Below, one piece after another: positions 1 through 8,109 of a stretch of 64,000 nt of DNA. The translations under genes were made by a program, and so were the position numbers. Source of the stretch: Telluria antibiotica (GTDB lineage Bacteria; Pseudomonadota; Gammaproteobacteria; Burkholderiales; Burkholderiaceae_D); assembly GCF_011682055.1 (NCBI RefSeq), contig NZ_JAAQOM010000001.1, positions 310,001 to 374,000 on the forward strand. The letters run 5' to 3'. Position 1 is the stretch's first letter. Each line of letters starts with the position of its first letter. The notes under the pieces were generated by a model. That model was not told the origin of the DNA and made no database searches. It saw only the letters and a program-made list of their open reading frames with translations.

Positions 1-296
1 AACACCTCTTTCACCTGTCCGCCAATCCGGGCGTACGCGTCGGCCCATGTGTGGAGTTGGAGCTTGCCGGCAGCGTCGACCGTTTGCCGGAAGTCGCCGC
101 GGCGCGCGGTGACGGTGTCGAGCTTGACGGGCGCGGCTGAGGCCTCGGGCGGTGACGGTTTGGTTGCTTGCGCCAACACGGGACTGGCTCCGAGCACAGC
201 AGCCAGGGAAAGCAGAGCCACGGTCACGTCGCGGGAAGCCACGCGCTGGGCGCGGGTGGCCCAGGGCGGAGTTCTGTCTTGTCGATCAGCAGGCAT
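1..296 (-). CDS. Periplasmic adaptor (MFP/RND or MacA type), 5' end only
   Basis: This is the first 98 codons of a gene that runs off the left edge. A basic N-terminus is followed by a hydrophobic stretch ending near ALA (about residues 24-42, TVALLSLAAVLGASPVLAQA), which reads as a signal peptide or anchor. Then comes VKLDTVTARRGDFRQTV and a segment ending ARIGGQVKEV, the usual start of the membrane-fusion fold of MacA/RND adaptors, where a beta strand precedes the first lipoyl half. Such proteins bridge an inner-membrane pump and an outer-membrane channel. The start is the ATG at 296; no strong ribosome site precedes it. The pump partner would lie left of the window. Substrate unknown. Confidence 0.75.
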   Translation of the reverse strand, partial: MPADRQDRTPPWATRAQRVASRDVTVALLSLAAVLGASPVLAQATKPSPPEASAAPVKLDTVTARRGDFRQTVDAAGKLQLHTWADAYARIGGQVKEV

Positions 297-460
297 GGGA
301 CCACATCAGAAAAATTCCGAGAATACACACATTCCGGGAGCCGGCTGACCGCCTCGCAAAACATATCCCGCCCTCCCGTCGGCAATCGTGTGCACATCAG
401 TCTCTTGCCACGATCGTGTGCGCAGTCGGGACGACAGATCCGACTTGGCACCACTCGGTT

Positions 461-1372
461 TTACAGCATATTCCTGTCCCACGGTGCAACATCGCCGCCG
501 AAACGCTGCGCAAGGAAGTCCAGCAACAGTTGCAAGGCAAGCGGCCGGTGCCGGCGCGACAGGTACACGGCGTGGATGCCCAGCGGCTCCGGCTCAAAGT
601 CGGCCAATACGCGCACCAGCCGTCCGGTGCGAAGATCGTCACCGACATAATAAGTGGGCAGCATGCCCAGCCCGGCACCGGCGAGAACCGCTCTGCGCAA
701 GATCGCGGTTTCGTTGGTGAAGAGCATGCCGTTGGCCGGCACGTCCACCGTTTGCCCACGGTATCGGAAGCGGTAATGCGCCCCGGCGCCAAAGGAGTTG
801 GTCACGAATCGATGCGCGTTCAATGCCTCGATCCCGGCCGGCTGGCCGTCCTGCGCGAGGTAGTCGGGAGATGCGCACAGCACCGAACGGCATTGCGCCA
901 ATGGCCGCGCAACGATGGCCGGATCCAGAGAGTTCGTGATCCGCACCGCGAGATCGATGCGATCCTCGACGAGATCCACCGGCCGGTCCGCGACGAGCAA
1001 CTCGACCTGCACGCGTGCATGCAGACGCTGGAAATCGACCACGGCCGTGGTCAGCTGTGCCTCGGCGAAGGAGCTGGATGTCGCAACGCGCAGCTTGCCC
1101 TCCGGTTCCCGGTTGCGGTTGCCGGCAATGTGTTCGACGTCGTCCGCCAGTTCGAGCAGTTGCCGGCAGGACGACAACACCGCCTGCCCGGCATCGGTCA
1201 GGGTGATGCGCCTGGTGGTCCTGTGCAGCAGGCGCGCTCCCACCCAGCCTTCCATCGCCGCCAAGTAGCGGCTGACCATGGCCTGCGACATCTCCAGGCG
1301 TGCGGCAGTCTGGGTGAAGCTGCCGCGCTCGGCGACTTCCACGAAGACCCGGGCAGCGGTCAAGCGATCCAT
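461..1372 (-). CDS. LysR-family transcriptional regulator
   Basis: A 303-residue protein of normal LysR length. The N-terminal winged helix-turn-helix is clear (MDRLTAARVFVEVAERGSF, then TQTAARLEMSQAMVSRYLAAME, about residues 20-41) and a substrate-binding domain follows from about residue 90. The AAR-x-x-x-SQ-x-x-VSRY recognition region resembles the CrgA/AaeR group. The gene is transcribed away from the operon beginning at 1492, with a 119-bp gap that carries an inverted repeat, so control of that operon and of itself is the natural expectation. The inducer cannot be read from the sequence. Confidence 0.9.
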   Translation of the reverse strand: MDRLTAARVFVEVAERGSFTQTAARLEMSQAMVSRYLAAMEGWVGARLLHRTTRRITLTDAGQAVLSSCRQLLELADDVEHIAGNRNREPEGKLRVATSSSFAEAQLTTAVVDFQRLHARVQVELLVADRPVDLVEDRIDLAVRITNSLDPAIVARPLAQCRSVLCASPDYLAQDGQPAGIEALNAHRFVTNSFGAGAHYRFRYRGQTVDVPANGMLFTNETAILRRAVLAGAGLGMLPTYYVGDDLRTGRLVRVLADFEPEPLGIHAVYLSRRHRPLALQLLLDFLAQRFGGDVAPWDRNML

Positions 1373-1387
1373 TCAGCGGTCCATTTC

Positions 1388-1441
1388 ATCGATTCATGCA
1401 ATTATAAATTTCAATAACGGCAGTTTATCTGCTGAATCGAT
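1388..1441. promoter_or_regulatory. Divergent promoter region with 8-bp inverted repeat
   Basis: ATCGATTC at 1388-1395 and GAATCGAT at 1434-1441 form a perfect 8-bp inverted repeat around an AT-rich 38-bp centre, in the gap between the LysR gene and the operon it faces. The position suits a LysR-type operator, but assignment to this regulator is inference from placement. Confidence 0.45.
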
Positions 1442-1491
1442 AGGAATAAAGTACGCATCGCATTACAACCCATTCGACTCAGGAGATCGCC

Positions 1492-2382
1492 ATGTTTTCA
1501 GCCAAGAAGATTGCCCGTTTTGTCGTTCCCGCCCTGGCGCTCGGCGTTGTCGCCGCCGACGGCGCCGGAGCACAGGCCGCTGCGCCGCTGACCCTGAAGG
1601 TCTACAACGCCGACGGCCCCAGCTTCCACGTCAATTCCGTCCTCATCAGCGGCAAGACCGAGGCGCTGGTGATCGACAGCGGCTTCACCCGCGCCGATGC
1701 GCTGCGCATCGCCGCCAACGTGCTCGATTCGGGCAAGACGCTCAAGGCCATCTTCATCAGCAACGCGGACCCGGATTTCTACTTCGGCGCCGAGACGCTG
1801 AAGAGCCTGTTCCCGCAGGCCCAGGTGTTGACCACGCCTGCCGTGCGCGAAAAAATCCAGGCCAAGCTGGCCGGCAAAATGGCGGTCTGGGCGCCGAAGA
1901 TGGGCGCCAATGCGCCGAAGCAGCCCATCGTGCCGGACGAACTCGAGGGCACGACGCTGACGGTGGATGGCGAAACGATCGAGGTGCGCGGCACGACCGG
2001 AGAGCTCGCGCACCGTCCGTACATGTGGATCCCGTCCCTCAGCGCCATCGTCGGCAACATCGCGGTGTTCGGCAATCTGCACGTCTGGACGGCCGATACG
2101 CAAAAGCCCAGCGAACGCCAGGCATGGTTCGCACAGCTCGACGAGATGCAGGCGCTGAAGCCGGCAACCGTCGTGCCGGGTCACATGGCCGCGGGCACCG
2201 CGCTCGACGCCAGCAGCATTGCCTATACCCGCGACTACCTGCAGCGCTTCGACGCCGAAGCCGCAAAGGCCAAGAACGCCGCTGACCTGATCGAGGCGAT
2301 GCAGAAGGCGTATCCGAGGGCGGGCCTGGGTATTGCGCTGGACATCGGCGCCAAGGTCAACAAGGGTGAGATGAAGTGGTGA
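1492..2382 (+). CDS. Secreted metallo-beta-lactamase-fold protein with degenerate metal site
   Basis: A 296-residue protein with a signal peptide (residues 1 to about 28, ending near AGAQA) and an MBL-fold layout: LISGKTEALVIDSGF at about 51-65, the loop SNADPDFYFG at 90-99 and VVPGHM near 231. Active MBL hydrolases carry HxHxDH in that loop; here the aligned residues are N91-A-D-P-D-F96, so two or three zinc ligands are missing while H197 and H231 remain. First gene of the operon; AGGAG lies just upstream of the ATG. Catalytic activity is doubtful; a binding role or unusual metal site is possible. Confidence 0.8.
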   Translation: MFSAKKIARFVVPALALGVVAADGAGAQAAAPLTLKVYNADGPSFHVNSVLISGKTEALVIDSGFTRADALRIAANVLDSGKTLKAIFISNADPDFYFGAETLKSLFPQAQVLTTPAVREKIQAKLAGKMAVWAPKMGANAPKQPIVPDELEGTTLTVDGETIEVRGTTGELAHRPYMWIPSLSAIVGNIAVFGNLHVWTADTQKPSERQAWFAQLDEMQALKPATVVPGHMAAGTALDASSIAYTRDYLQRFDAEAAKAKNAADLIEAMQKAYPRAGLGIALDIGAKVNKGEMKW

Positions 2383-2413
2383 TCGGACCACGGACAACCA
2401 AGGAAACAGAACC

Positions 2414-2911
2414 ATGATCAAGACCCGAACACTCGCCTTGTCGCTGGTCCTGGCGCTCGGCGCCACGACGCTGCCCGCCGCCCAGGCGGCAGAGGCGCAG
2501 CCGGCCGCGCCTGCCAAGTCCCACGTCCACGACACAGCCGCAGCCAACAAGGCACTGGTGCTCAACGCCTACCAGGCGCTGTTCGGCGACCACGACCTCG
2601 GCGCCGTCGACCGCTACTGGGCGAAAGACTACATCCAGCACAACCCGTACATGGCCGACGGTACCGAGGCAGTCAAGCAGTTCGTCGAGGAACTCGGACT
2701 GCTCCAGGGACCGAAGTTCAAGGTCGAGTTCCTGCGCGTCGCGGCCGAGGGAGACCTGGTCTTCGTGCAGACCCGCCAGCCGAAGATGGGCGCCAACCCG
2801 GAAATGGTCATCGTGGACATTTTCCGCGTCGCGAACGGCAAGATCGCCGAACACTGGGACGTGATGCAGGCGGTGCCTGCCGACAAGGTGAACCCGCGGC
2901 CGATGTACTGA
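2414..2911 (+). CDS. Secreted NTF2/SnoaL-like protein
   Basis: A 165-residue protein with a signal peptide (about residues 1-26, ending AAQAAEA) and a SnoaL/NTF2-like cone domain: NKALVLNAYQALFGDHD, then YIQHNPYMADG and a central VEFLRVAAEGDLVFVQTR strand. YIQHNP is characteristic of the polyketide-cyclase-like branch often labelled predicted SnoaL-like aldol condensation enzyme. It lies 31 bp after the MBL-like gene, preceded by AAGGAAA. A periplasmic ligand-binding or isomerase-type role is plausible; no substrate can be named. Confidence 0.8.
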   Translation: MIKTRTLALSLVLALGATTLPAAQAAEAQPAAPAKSHVHDTAAANKALVLNAYQALFGDHDLGAVDRYWAKDYIQHNPYMADGTEAVKQFVEELGLLQGPKFKVEFLRVAAEGDLVFVQTRQPKMGANPEMVIVDIFRVANGKIAEHWDVMQAVPADKVNPRPMY

Positions 2912-2921
2912 GGAGAAGCCC

Positions 2922-3623
2922 ATGAGCACCACGACGCTGCACTACATCCACGATCCCCTTTGCGGGTGGTGCTATGGCGCCGCCCCGCTGGTAAAGGCCG
3001 CCCGCGAGGTCGTGCCCGTGCGGGCGCACGGGGGCGGCATGATGGCGGGGGCGCGCCGGCAACCGGTCACGCCGCAGTTGCGTGACTACGTGATGCCGCA
3101 CGACCGGCGCATCGCGGAGCTCACCGGCCAGCCATTCGGCGACGCTTATTTCGAAGGCCTCTTGCGCGATGCCTCGGCGGTATTCGACTCCGCGCCGCCG
3201 ACGGCTGCGGTGCTGGCGGCCGAAACGCTCGCCGGCCGCGGCCTGGACATGCTGTCCCGCCTGCAGTCCGCGCACTATGTCGAGGGCCGGCGCATCGCCG
3301 ACCGCGCCGTGCTCGTCGAGATGGCTGGCGCGATCGGGCTGGACGCCACTGCCTTCGCGCGGGCGCTGGACGACGCACAACGCGAGGAACTGCACGCACA
3401 CATTGCCGAGACGCGCAGGCTGATGGAACGCGCCGGCGCACGTGGCTTCCCCAGCTTCGTGCTCGAACGCGACGGCAAGCTCACCGTGCTCGACGCGGGA
3501 GCCTTCCTTGGCCGCCCGCAGGCGCTGCGGGATTGGCTGAGGGCTCAACTGCCTGATGACGTGGCGTCGCAGGGAAGCGCGCCGGCGGCGTTCGGCTGCG
3601 GCCCCGACAGCTGTTCAATCTGA
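2922..3623 (+). CDS. Cytoplasmic DsbA-family thioredoxin-fold protein
   Basis: A 233-residue protein without signal peptide. HDPLCGWCYGAAP places a CxxC motif at Cys14-Cys17 after the first strand, typical of cytoplasmic DsbA-like (FrnE/2-hydroxychromene-2-carboxylate isomerase-related) proteins. A helical insertion follows, then RGFPSFVLERDGKL with the cis-proline loop (GFPSF) near residue 170. An extra Cys pair ends the protein (CGPDSC). Start follows AGGAG, 10 bp after the SnoaL-like gene, so it belongs to the same operon. Likely a thiol-disulfide oxidoreductase or thiol-dependent isomerase. Confidence 0.85.
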   Translation: MSTTTLHYIHDPLCGWCYGAAPLVKAAREVVPVRAHGGGMMAGARRQPVTPQLRDYVMPHDRRIAELTGQPFGDAYFEGLLRDASAVFDSAPPTAAVLAAETLAGRGLDMLSRLQSAHYVEGRRIADRAVLVEMAGAIGLDATAFARALDDAQREELHAHIAETRRLMERAGARGFPSFVLERDGKLTVLDAGAFLGRPQALRDWLRAQLPDDVASQGSAPAAFGCGPDSCSI

Positions 3624-3638
3624 AGACGGAGAAGCATC

Positions 3639-4031
3639 ATGCGAAGCAACTTGCAAATCGTGTCCGAGCACTATGCCGCATCGGACCGCGGCGACCTCGC
3701 CGCCATGCTGGCCGATGTCGCGCCGGACGCGCGCTGGACGGAGATGGCGGGTTTCCCTTGCGAGGGTACGTGGATCGGCCCCGCGCAAATTGCTGCACAC
3801 GTGTTCAAGGTCCTGGTCAGCGAGTGGAATGACTACCGCATGACGCTCGAGTCCCTGGTCGACGGCGGCGACTGCATCGTCGGTATCGGCACCTATTCCG
3901 GTACGTACAAGCGCACCGGACGGGGCATGCAAGCGCGCGTGGCCCACGTGTGGCGGCTCGCCGGCGGCAAGATCGTGGCCTTCGAGCAGTTCACCGATAC
4001 CCTGCTCGTAGCCAACGCCATGGAGACGTAA
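3639..4031 (+). CDS. NTF2/SnoaL-like (ketosteroid-isomerase-type) protein
   Basis: A 130-residue cytoplasmic protein with the standard one-domain NTF2-like layout: NLQIVSEHYAASDRGDLAAM, APDARWTEMAGFPCEGTW, a central strand with VGIGTYSGTYKRTGRGM and a closing VWRLAGGKIVAFEQFTDT. The last pattern (hhRh-x-x-GKIV-x-F-x-x-FxD) is diagnostic of the SnoaL-like ester-cyclase/isomerase group. Fourth gene of the operon, preceded by GGAGA; it ends 4 bp before the next gene. Second member of this fold in the operon, this one without signal peptide. Confidence 0.85.
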   Translation: MRSNLQIVSEHYAASDRGDLAAMLADVAPDARWTEMAGFPCEGTWIGPAQIAAHVFKVLVSEWNDYRMTLESLVDGGDCIVGIGTYSGTYKRTGRGMQARVAHVWRLAGGKIVAFEQFTDTLLVANAMET

Positions 4032-4035
4032 TGCC

Positions 4036-4842
4036 ATGACACCGACAATGTTTCGACGAGCCTGGTCCGGATGGCTGCGCACGATGGCTGCCGCAGCCGC
4101 GTTGGCGGTCGCTGTCGTTCCGCAGGGCGCGTACGCTGAACCGGGCGCGCCCGGCCTGCGCAATATCGTGCTCGTGCATGGCGCATTTGCCGACGGCTCG
4201 AGCTGGTCCGAGGTCATCGCGATCCTGCAGCGCAAGGGTTACCGCGTGACCGCCGTGCAGAATGCCCTGACGTCGCTGGCCGACGACGTCGCCGCGACGC
4301 GCCGCGTGCTGGACCGGCAGAAAGGCGACGTGCTGCTCGTCGGCCACTCCTGGGCCGGCGCCGTGGTCACGGAAGCGGGCAACGCACCGAACGTGAAAGG
4401 ACTCGTCTATCTGTCGGCGCTCGTCCCCGACAGCAATGAATCCGTCAGCGATCTGCTCACGCGTTTGCACGCGCCGATGCAGGGCCTGACGCCCGACGGG
4501 AATGGACTGATCTGGCTGGACGATCCAGCGGCCTATCGCCAGGTCATGGCGGGGGATGTGCCCTCGGCCAAGGCACGCCTCCTCGCGGCCGTACAACAGC
4601 CAATCGCCGCCGGTGCGTTCGGCGAGAAGGTGTCCCATGCGGCCTGGCGCGACAAGCCCACTTGGTATCTCGTCACCGGGAACGATCACGCACTGCCCCC
4701 TGCCGTGCAACGGGAGCTCGCCAAGGAAACCGGTGCGCATCGCGTGACGCTGGCATCCAGTCACATGTCGATGGTGTCCCATCCGGCGGACGTCGCCAGG
4801 CTGATTGATCGCGCAGCGCGCGATTCGATCGAGCATCAATAA
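4036..4842 (+). CDS. Secreted alpha/beta hydrolase (esterase-like)
   Basis: A 268-residue protein with a signal peptide (about residues 1-34). It has the small single-domain alpha/beta-hydrolase pattern of the plant-esterase/pyrethroid-hydrolase-like group: IVLVHGAFADGSSW at 44-57, nucleophile Ser105 in GHSWAG, a possible acid in TGNDHALPP near Asp217 and catalytic His243 in SSHMSMVSHP. It closes the operon; the stop is followed by about 250 bp without a gene. The substrate is probably a small ester, but nothing in the sequence fixes it. Confidence 0.85.
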   Translation: MTPTMFRRAWSGWLRTMAAAAALAVAVVPQGAYAEPGAPGLRNIVLVHGAFADGSSWSEVIAILQRKGYRVTAVQNALTSLADDVAATRRVLDRQKGDVLLVGHSWAGAVVTEAGNAPNVKGLVYLSALVPDSNESVSDLLTRLHAPMQGLTPDGNGLIWLDDPAAYRQVMAGDVPSAKARLLAAVQQPIAAGAFGEKVSHAAWRDKPTWYLVTGNDHALPPAVQRELAKETGAHRVTLASSHMSMVSHPADVARLIDRAARDSIEHQ

Positions 4843-4991
4843 GGACAAAGCTTCCTCACGCCGCGACCAAGGTTCGCGAAGCGGCCCACGTTGCCGCCAT
4901 CGCCTTTTGTCGGGGCCACCTCCGCGACCCGGGCATACATTGGCCGCAGCGTCGCGTTAGCCGATCAGATCAGCCGCGTTCTGATTGCATA

Positions 4992-5007
4992 TTTGATCTA
5001 ACTCAAA
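4992..5007 (+). promoter_or_regulatory. Crp/Fnr-type dyad upstream of flavodoxin gene
   Basis: TTTGAT-CTAA-CTCAAA is a near-palindrome close to the Fnr consensus TTGAT-N4-ATCAA. It lies 83 bp before the flavodoxin-like gene in an otherwise featureless 247-bp gap (4843-5089). Similar dyads occur at 9416, 17117 (minus), 31904 and 39385. Confidence 0.45.
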
Positions 5008-5089
5008 CAAATTGGGAGGCCCGCGGGTGCACGATGATGTCTTCGCGTTTGCATCCCGGCGCCGCCGGGCAGGAAGCGAAGGAGTTCAC

Positions 5090-5584
5090 ATGAAACCTTG
5101 TCTCGTCGTTTATTACTCCCGAACGGGTATCACGCAGGACGTCGCGACGCGGATCGCGGCGGCGTGCGCATGCGATATCGAGCCCGTCCGCGATGTCCGT
5201 CCGCGCACTGGATGGGCCGGCTACCTGCGCAGCGGTCGCGAGGCATTCGCGCGCAAGACGCCGCCCATCGCCGCCATGACGAGGAACCCCGACGACTACG
5301 AGCTCGTCATCCTCGGCTCGCCTGTCTGGGTCGGCCGGCTCAGCGCCCCGATGCGCAGCTACGTACAGGCGAATGCGGCGCGGTTCCGGCGGGTCGCGGC
5401 CTTCTGCACGATGGGAGGATCGGGCGGCGACAAGGTACTCGACGGGATCGCCGCGCTGTGCGGCAAGCCGCTGCTCGCCCGCATGGCGCTGGCGGACCAC
5501 GAGATCAAGTCCGGACAGGACCGGGATAAGATCGGCATGTTCGTCCAGGCAGCCACCGCGGCACCCACCCGGCCGCTCGCCTAG
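5090..5584 (+). CDS. Flavodoxin-family protein
   Basis: A 164-residue protein with a flavodoxin/HemG-like fold. CLVVYYSRTGITQDVA at 4-19 is the FMN phosphate loop (SRTGxT), YELVILGSPVWVGRLSAPM the second flavin-contact strand and loop, and AFCTMGGSGGDKV the third. The start at 5090 is chosen because AAGGAG precedes it by 7 bp; a longer reading from 5012 has no such signal. Likely an electron carrier or flavin-dependent stress protein. A Crp/Fnr-type dyad upstream suggests control by oxygen or redox state, which is inference. Confidence 0.85.
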   Translation: MKPCLVVYYSRTGITQDVATRIAAACACDIEPVRDVRPRTGWAGYLRSGREAFARKTPPIAAMTRNPDDYELVILGSPVWVGRLSAPMRSYVQANAARFRRVAAFCTMGGSGGDKVLDGIAALCGKPLLARMALADHEIKSGQDRDKIGMFVQAATAAPTRPLA

Positions 5585-5676
5585 TCCCGCGACCATGCAA
5601 GAAGTCACCCCGCTCGACGCCATCGCCACCGCTGCGCCACGACCCGGTCCGCCACAGGCGATGCCGACGAGCAGGC

Positions 5677-6575
5677 ATGACTGACGCGGGGTCCGGGCCG
5701 CGCATGCCATCCCCGCTTCCCGCAGTGCCGGCGGCCCTCAACGGTCGGGACGCACACCCCGCAATCGGTACCGAGGCCAAGCTCGCTCTCCTGTCGCGGC
5801 CTGCGAGCTTTCCGGGGCCGGCGCACGACGTCAACACAATCGAAACCCATATGTCCTGGGTGTTCCTGACGGACGACTACGCATACAAGCTCAAGAAGCC
5901 CGTCCGTCTCGCGCCCTTCGATGCCCGCACGCTTGCCGCCAGGCGCCGCTACTGCGACGAGGAGGTGCGCCTGAATCGTCGTCTCGCGCCCGACGTCTAT
6001 CTCGGCGTCGTGGCGCTGCGCGTCGATACGCGCGGACAGTTGCAGCTCGGCGGGGACGGCATCATCGTCGACTGGCTCGTCTGGATGCGCCGCCTCCCGG
6101 CCGCCCACATGCTCGACCGGGCAATCGGTGCCGGGTCGGTGCGGCAGGACGACCTGCGCCGCGTCGCGGCCCACCTGGCCGCGTTCTATCGCGCCGCGCC
6201 GCCGTTGACCATCGACGCCGGGGCCTACCGTGCCGCGTTCGCGCGCGACGTGGACCGTAACCGGCGCGCACTGACGCGAGCGGCATACGGCCTCGCGCCA
6301 GGCCCCGTGCGCGACTTGTGCACGGCCCAGCAGGCCATGCTCGCAGCCAGGGCGGACTGGCTCGATGAACGGGTCCGGTTACGCCGGATCGTCGAGGGAC
6401 ACGGCGACCTGCGGCCCGAACACATCTGCCTGGCGCCGCAGGTGTGTGTCATCGATTGCCTCGAATTCGCGCGTCCCTGCGCATCGTCGACCCGGCCGAC
6501 GAGCTGGGATTCCTGGCCCTGGAATGCGAGCGGCTGGGCGCGGCAGCGACGGGCACGTACCTGGCCTGCACGTAG
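5677..6575 (+). pseudogene. Aminoglycoside-phosphotransferase-like (COG2187) gene, frameshifted and truncated
   Basis: The N-terminal half matches the APH-like kinase family often fused to a P-loop ATPase domain: SWVFLTDDYAYKLKKPV (ATP-binding lysine region), RRYCDEEVRLNRRLAPDVYLGV and the catalytic-loop equivalent [12 protein letters not shown] with VIDCLEF. Directly after VIDCLEFA (about 6473) the frame breaks: the expected continuation [21 protein letters not shown] is found in another frame, so one base appears to have been lost. The corrected frame then stops at 6573-6575, where the sequence runs into the truncated end of macB on the other strand. The C-terminal part and any ATPase domain are missing. 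Confidence 0.8.
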
Positions 6576-8105
6576 ATCTGGTTGACGTAGCCGGTCAGGC
6601 GCGGCTGCAGGCCGAACGGATTCGGCGCCTGCGGATACGCCACGGCCAGGCTGTTCGACTGGCTCGGCGTGGCGACGCCCATGATCTTGCGCTCGGCGGT
6701 CGCAAACGGCACCATCACGAGGTCGCCCTGGTCCTGGCCATACGCCGTCTGCCCTTTCGGGGCGTACAGGCCGACGATGCGCACCGGCAGGCCGCGCACC
6801 AGGATCGTCGCGCCGACCGGGCTCTCGGTCGGCGCAAAGAGCTGGCGGCGCACGGTGTCGCCGACGACCGCGACGAGCGCCGCGCCGCGGTCGTCCTGGT
6901 CTTCGAGCATGCGGCCTTCGGCGAGATGCCAGTGCGTAGCGACCGGAAACGACGCGGTCACGCCCTGGATCATGGTCGTCCAGTTCTGGTCGCCATACTG
7001 CACTTGCCCGCTCTGGCGCATCAGGTAGCTGACGGCGCCGACCATGGCCGCCTCGCGCCGGATCGCATCGGCATCAGCCACCGTCAGCGTCGAGGCGCTG
7101 CCGAAACCGGCGCGCACGCCGCCGCTCGTGGCCGCTCCCGGCACGACCACGAACTGGTCCGTCCCGATGCTCTCGATCTGGCGGCGCACGGCATCGTCGG
7201 CGCCCTGGCCGACCGCGATCATCGCGATCAGCGCCGCCACGCCGATGAACACGCCGAACATCGTGAGCGCGGAGCGCGTCCGGTTGCGCCACAGCGCCTG
7301 CGCCGCCGCGGCCATGATCATCAGCGCGAACGCCCAGGAGCAGGCCTGCCCGGCACTTGCCGGCGCGGGCCGGACCGCCCGCGGCGCGGGCACGGCGCCC
7401 GTCCGCTCCGGATTGCGGCGGTCGGACACGATCGCGCCGTCGCGCATCGTCACCACCCGCTGCGCGTAGGCGGCAATGTCGGATTCGTGCGTGACGACGA
7501 TCACCGTGACACCCTGCTCGCCGTTCAGGCGCACCAGCGTCTCCATGATCTCGTGCGACGTGTGCGTATCGAGGTTCCCGGTCGGCTCGTCGGCGAGGAG
7601 CACGTCCGGCGCGTTGATCAATGCACGCGCGATCGCCACCCGCCGCTGCTGCCCGCCGGACAGCTGCGCCGGCGTGTTGCCGGCGCGGTCGGCGAGACCG
7701 AACCGGTCGAGCGCCGCGCGGGCGCGCGGTGCGCCCGGCGACGTCCGGCGGACCATGGCGGGAATAGAACAACGGAAGCGCCACATTATCGATGGCGCTG
7801 GTGCGGGCCAGCAGGTTGAAGCTCTGGAAGACGAACCCGAGGCGGCCGCCCCGGATGTCCGCCAGCCAGCTCTCGACGAGCCCGGCGACGTCGACCCCGT
7901 CCAGCAGGTACGTGCCGCCGGTGGGGCGGTCGAGGCACCCGAGGATTGCCATCAGTGTCGATTTTCCCGAGCCGGAGGCCCCCCTGATCGCCACGAACTC
8001 GCCCCGCTCGATCGCCAGCGTGACGCCGCGCAGCGCGTGGACCTCGACGTCGCCGGCGCGGTAGGTCCGCACCAGTTGCCTGACGTCGATGCAAGGGGCG
8101 CCCAT
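6560..8105 (-). pseudogene. macB: MacB-type ABC transporter, frameshifted and 3'-truncated
   Basis: The start is the ATG at 8105, 4 bp after the macA-like stop. The first frame gives the ATPase: IRGASGSGKSTLMAILGCLD (Walker A) and GRLGFVFQSFNLLARTSA (Q-loop). Near 7735-7745 the reading frame shifts by one base; the other frame supplies QLSGGQQRRVAIARALI (signature), LLADEPTGNLD (Walker B), the H-loop VVTHE, a membrane segment (ALTMFGVFIGVAALIAMIAV) and part of the MacB periplasmic core. The protein similarity ends at VNQIYVQA near 6565; the final FtsX membrane helices are absent. MacB normally drives tripartite export of macrolides, peptides or siderophores. Two independent lesions argue that it is dead. 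Confidence 0.85.
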
Positions 8106-8109
8106 GGCG

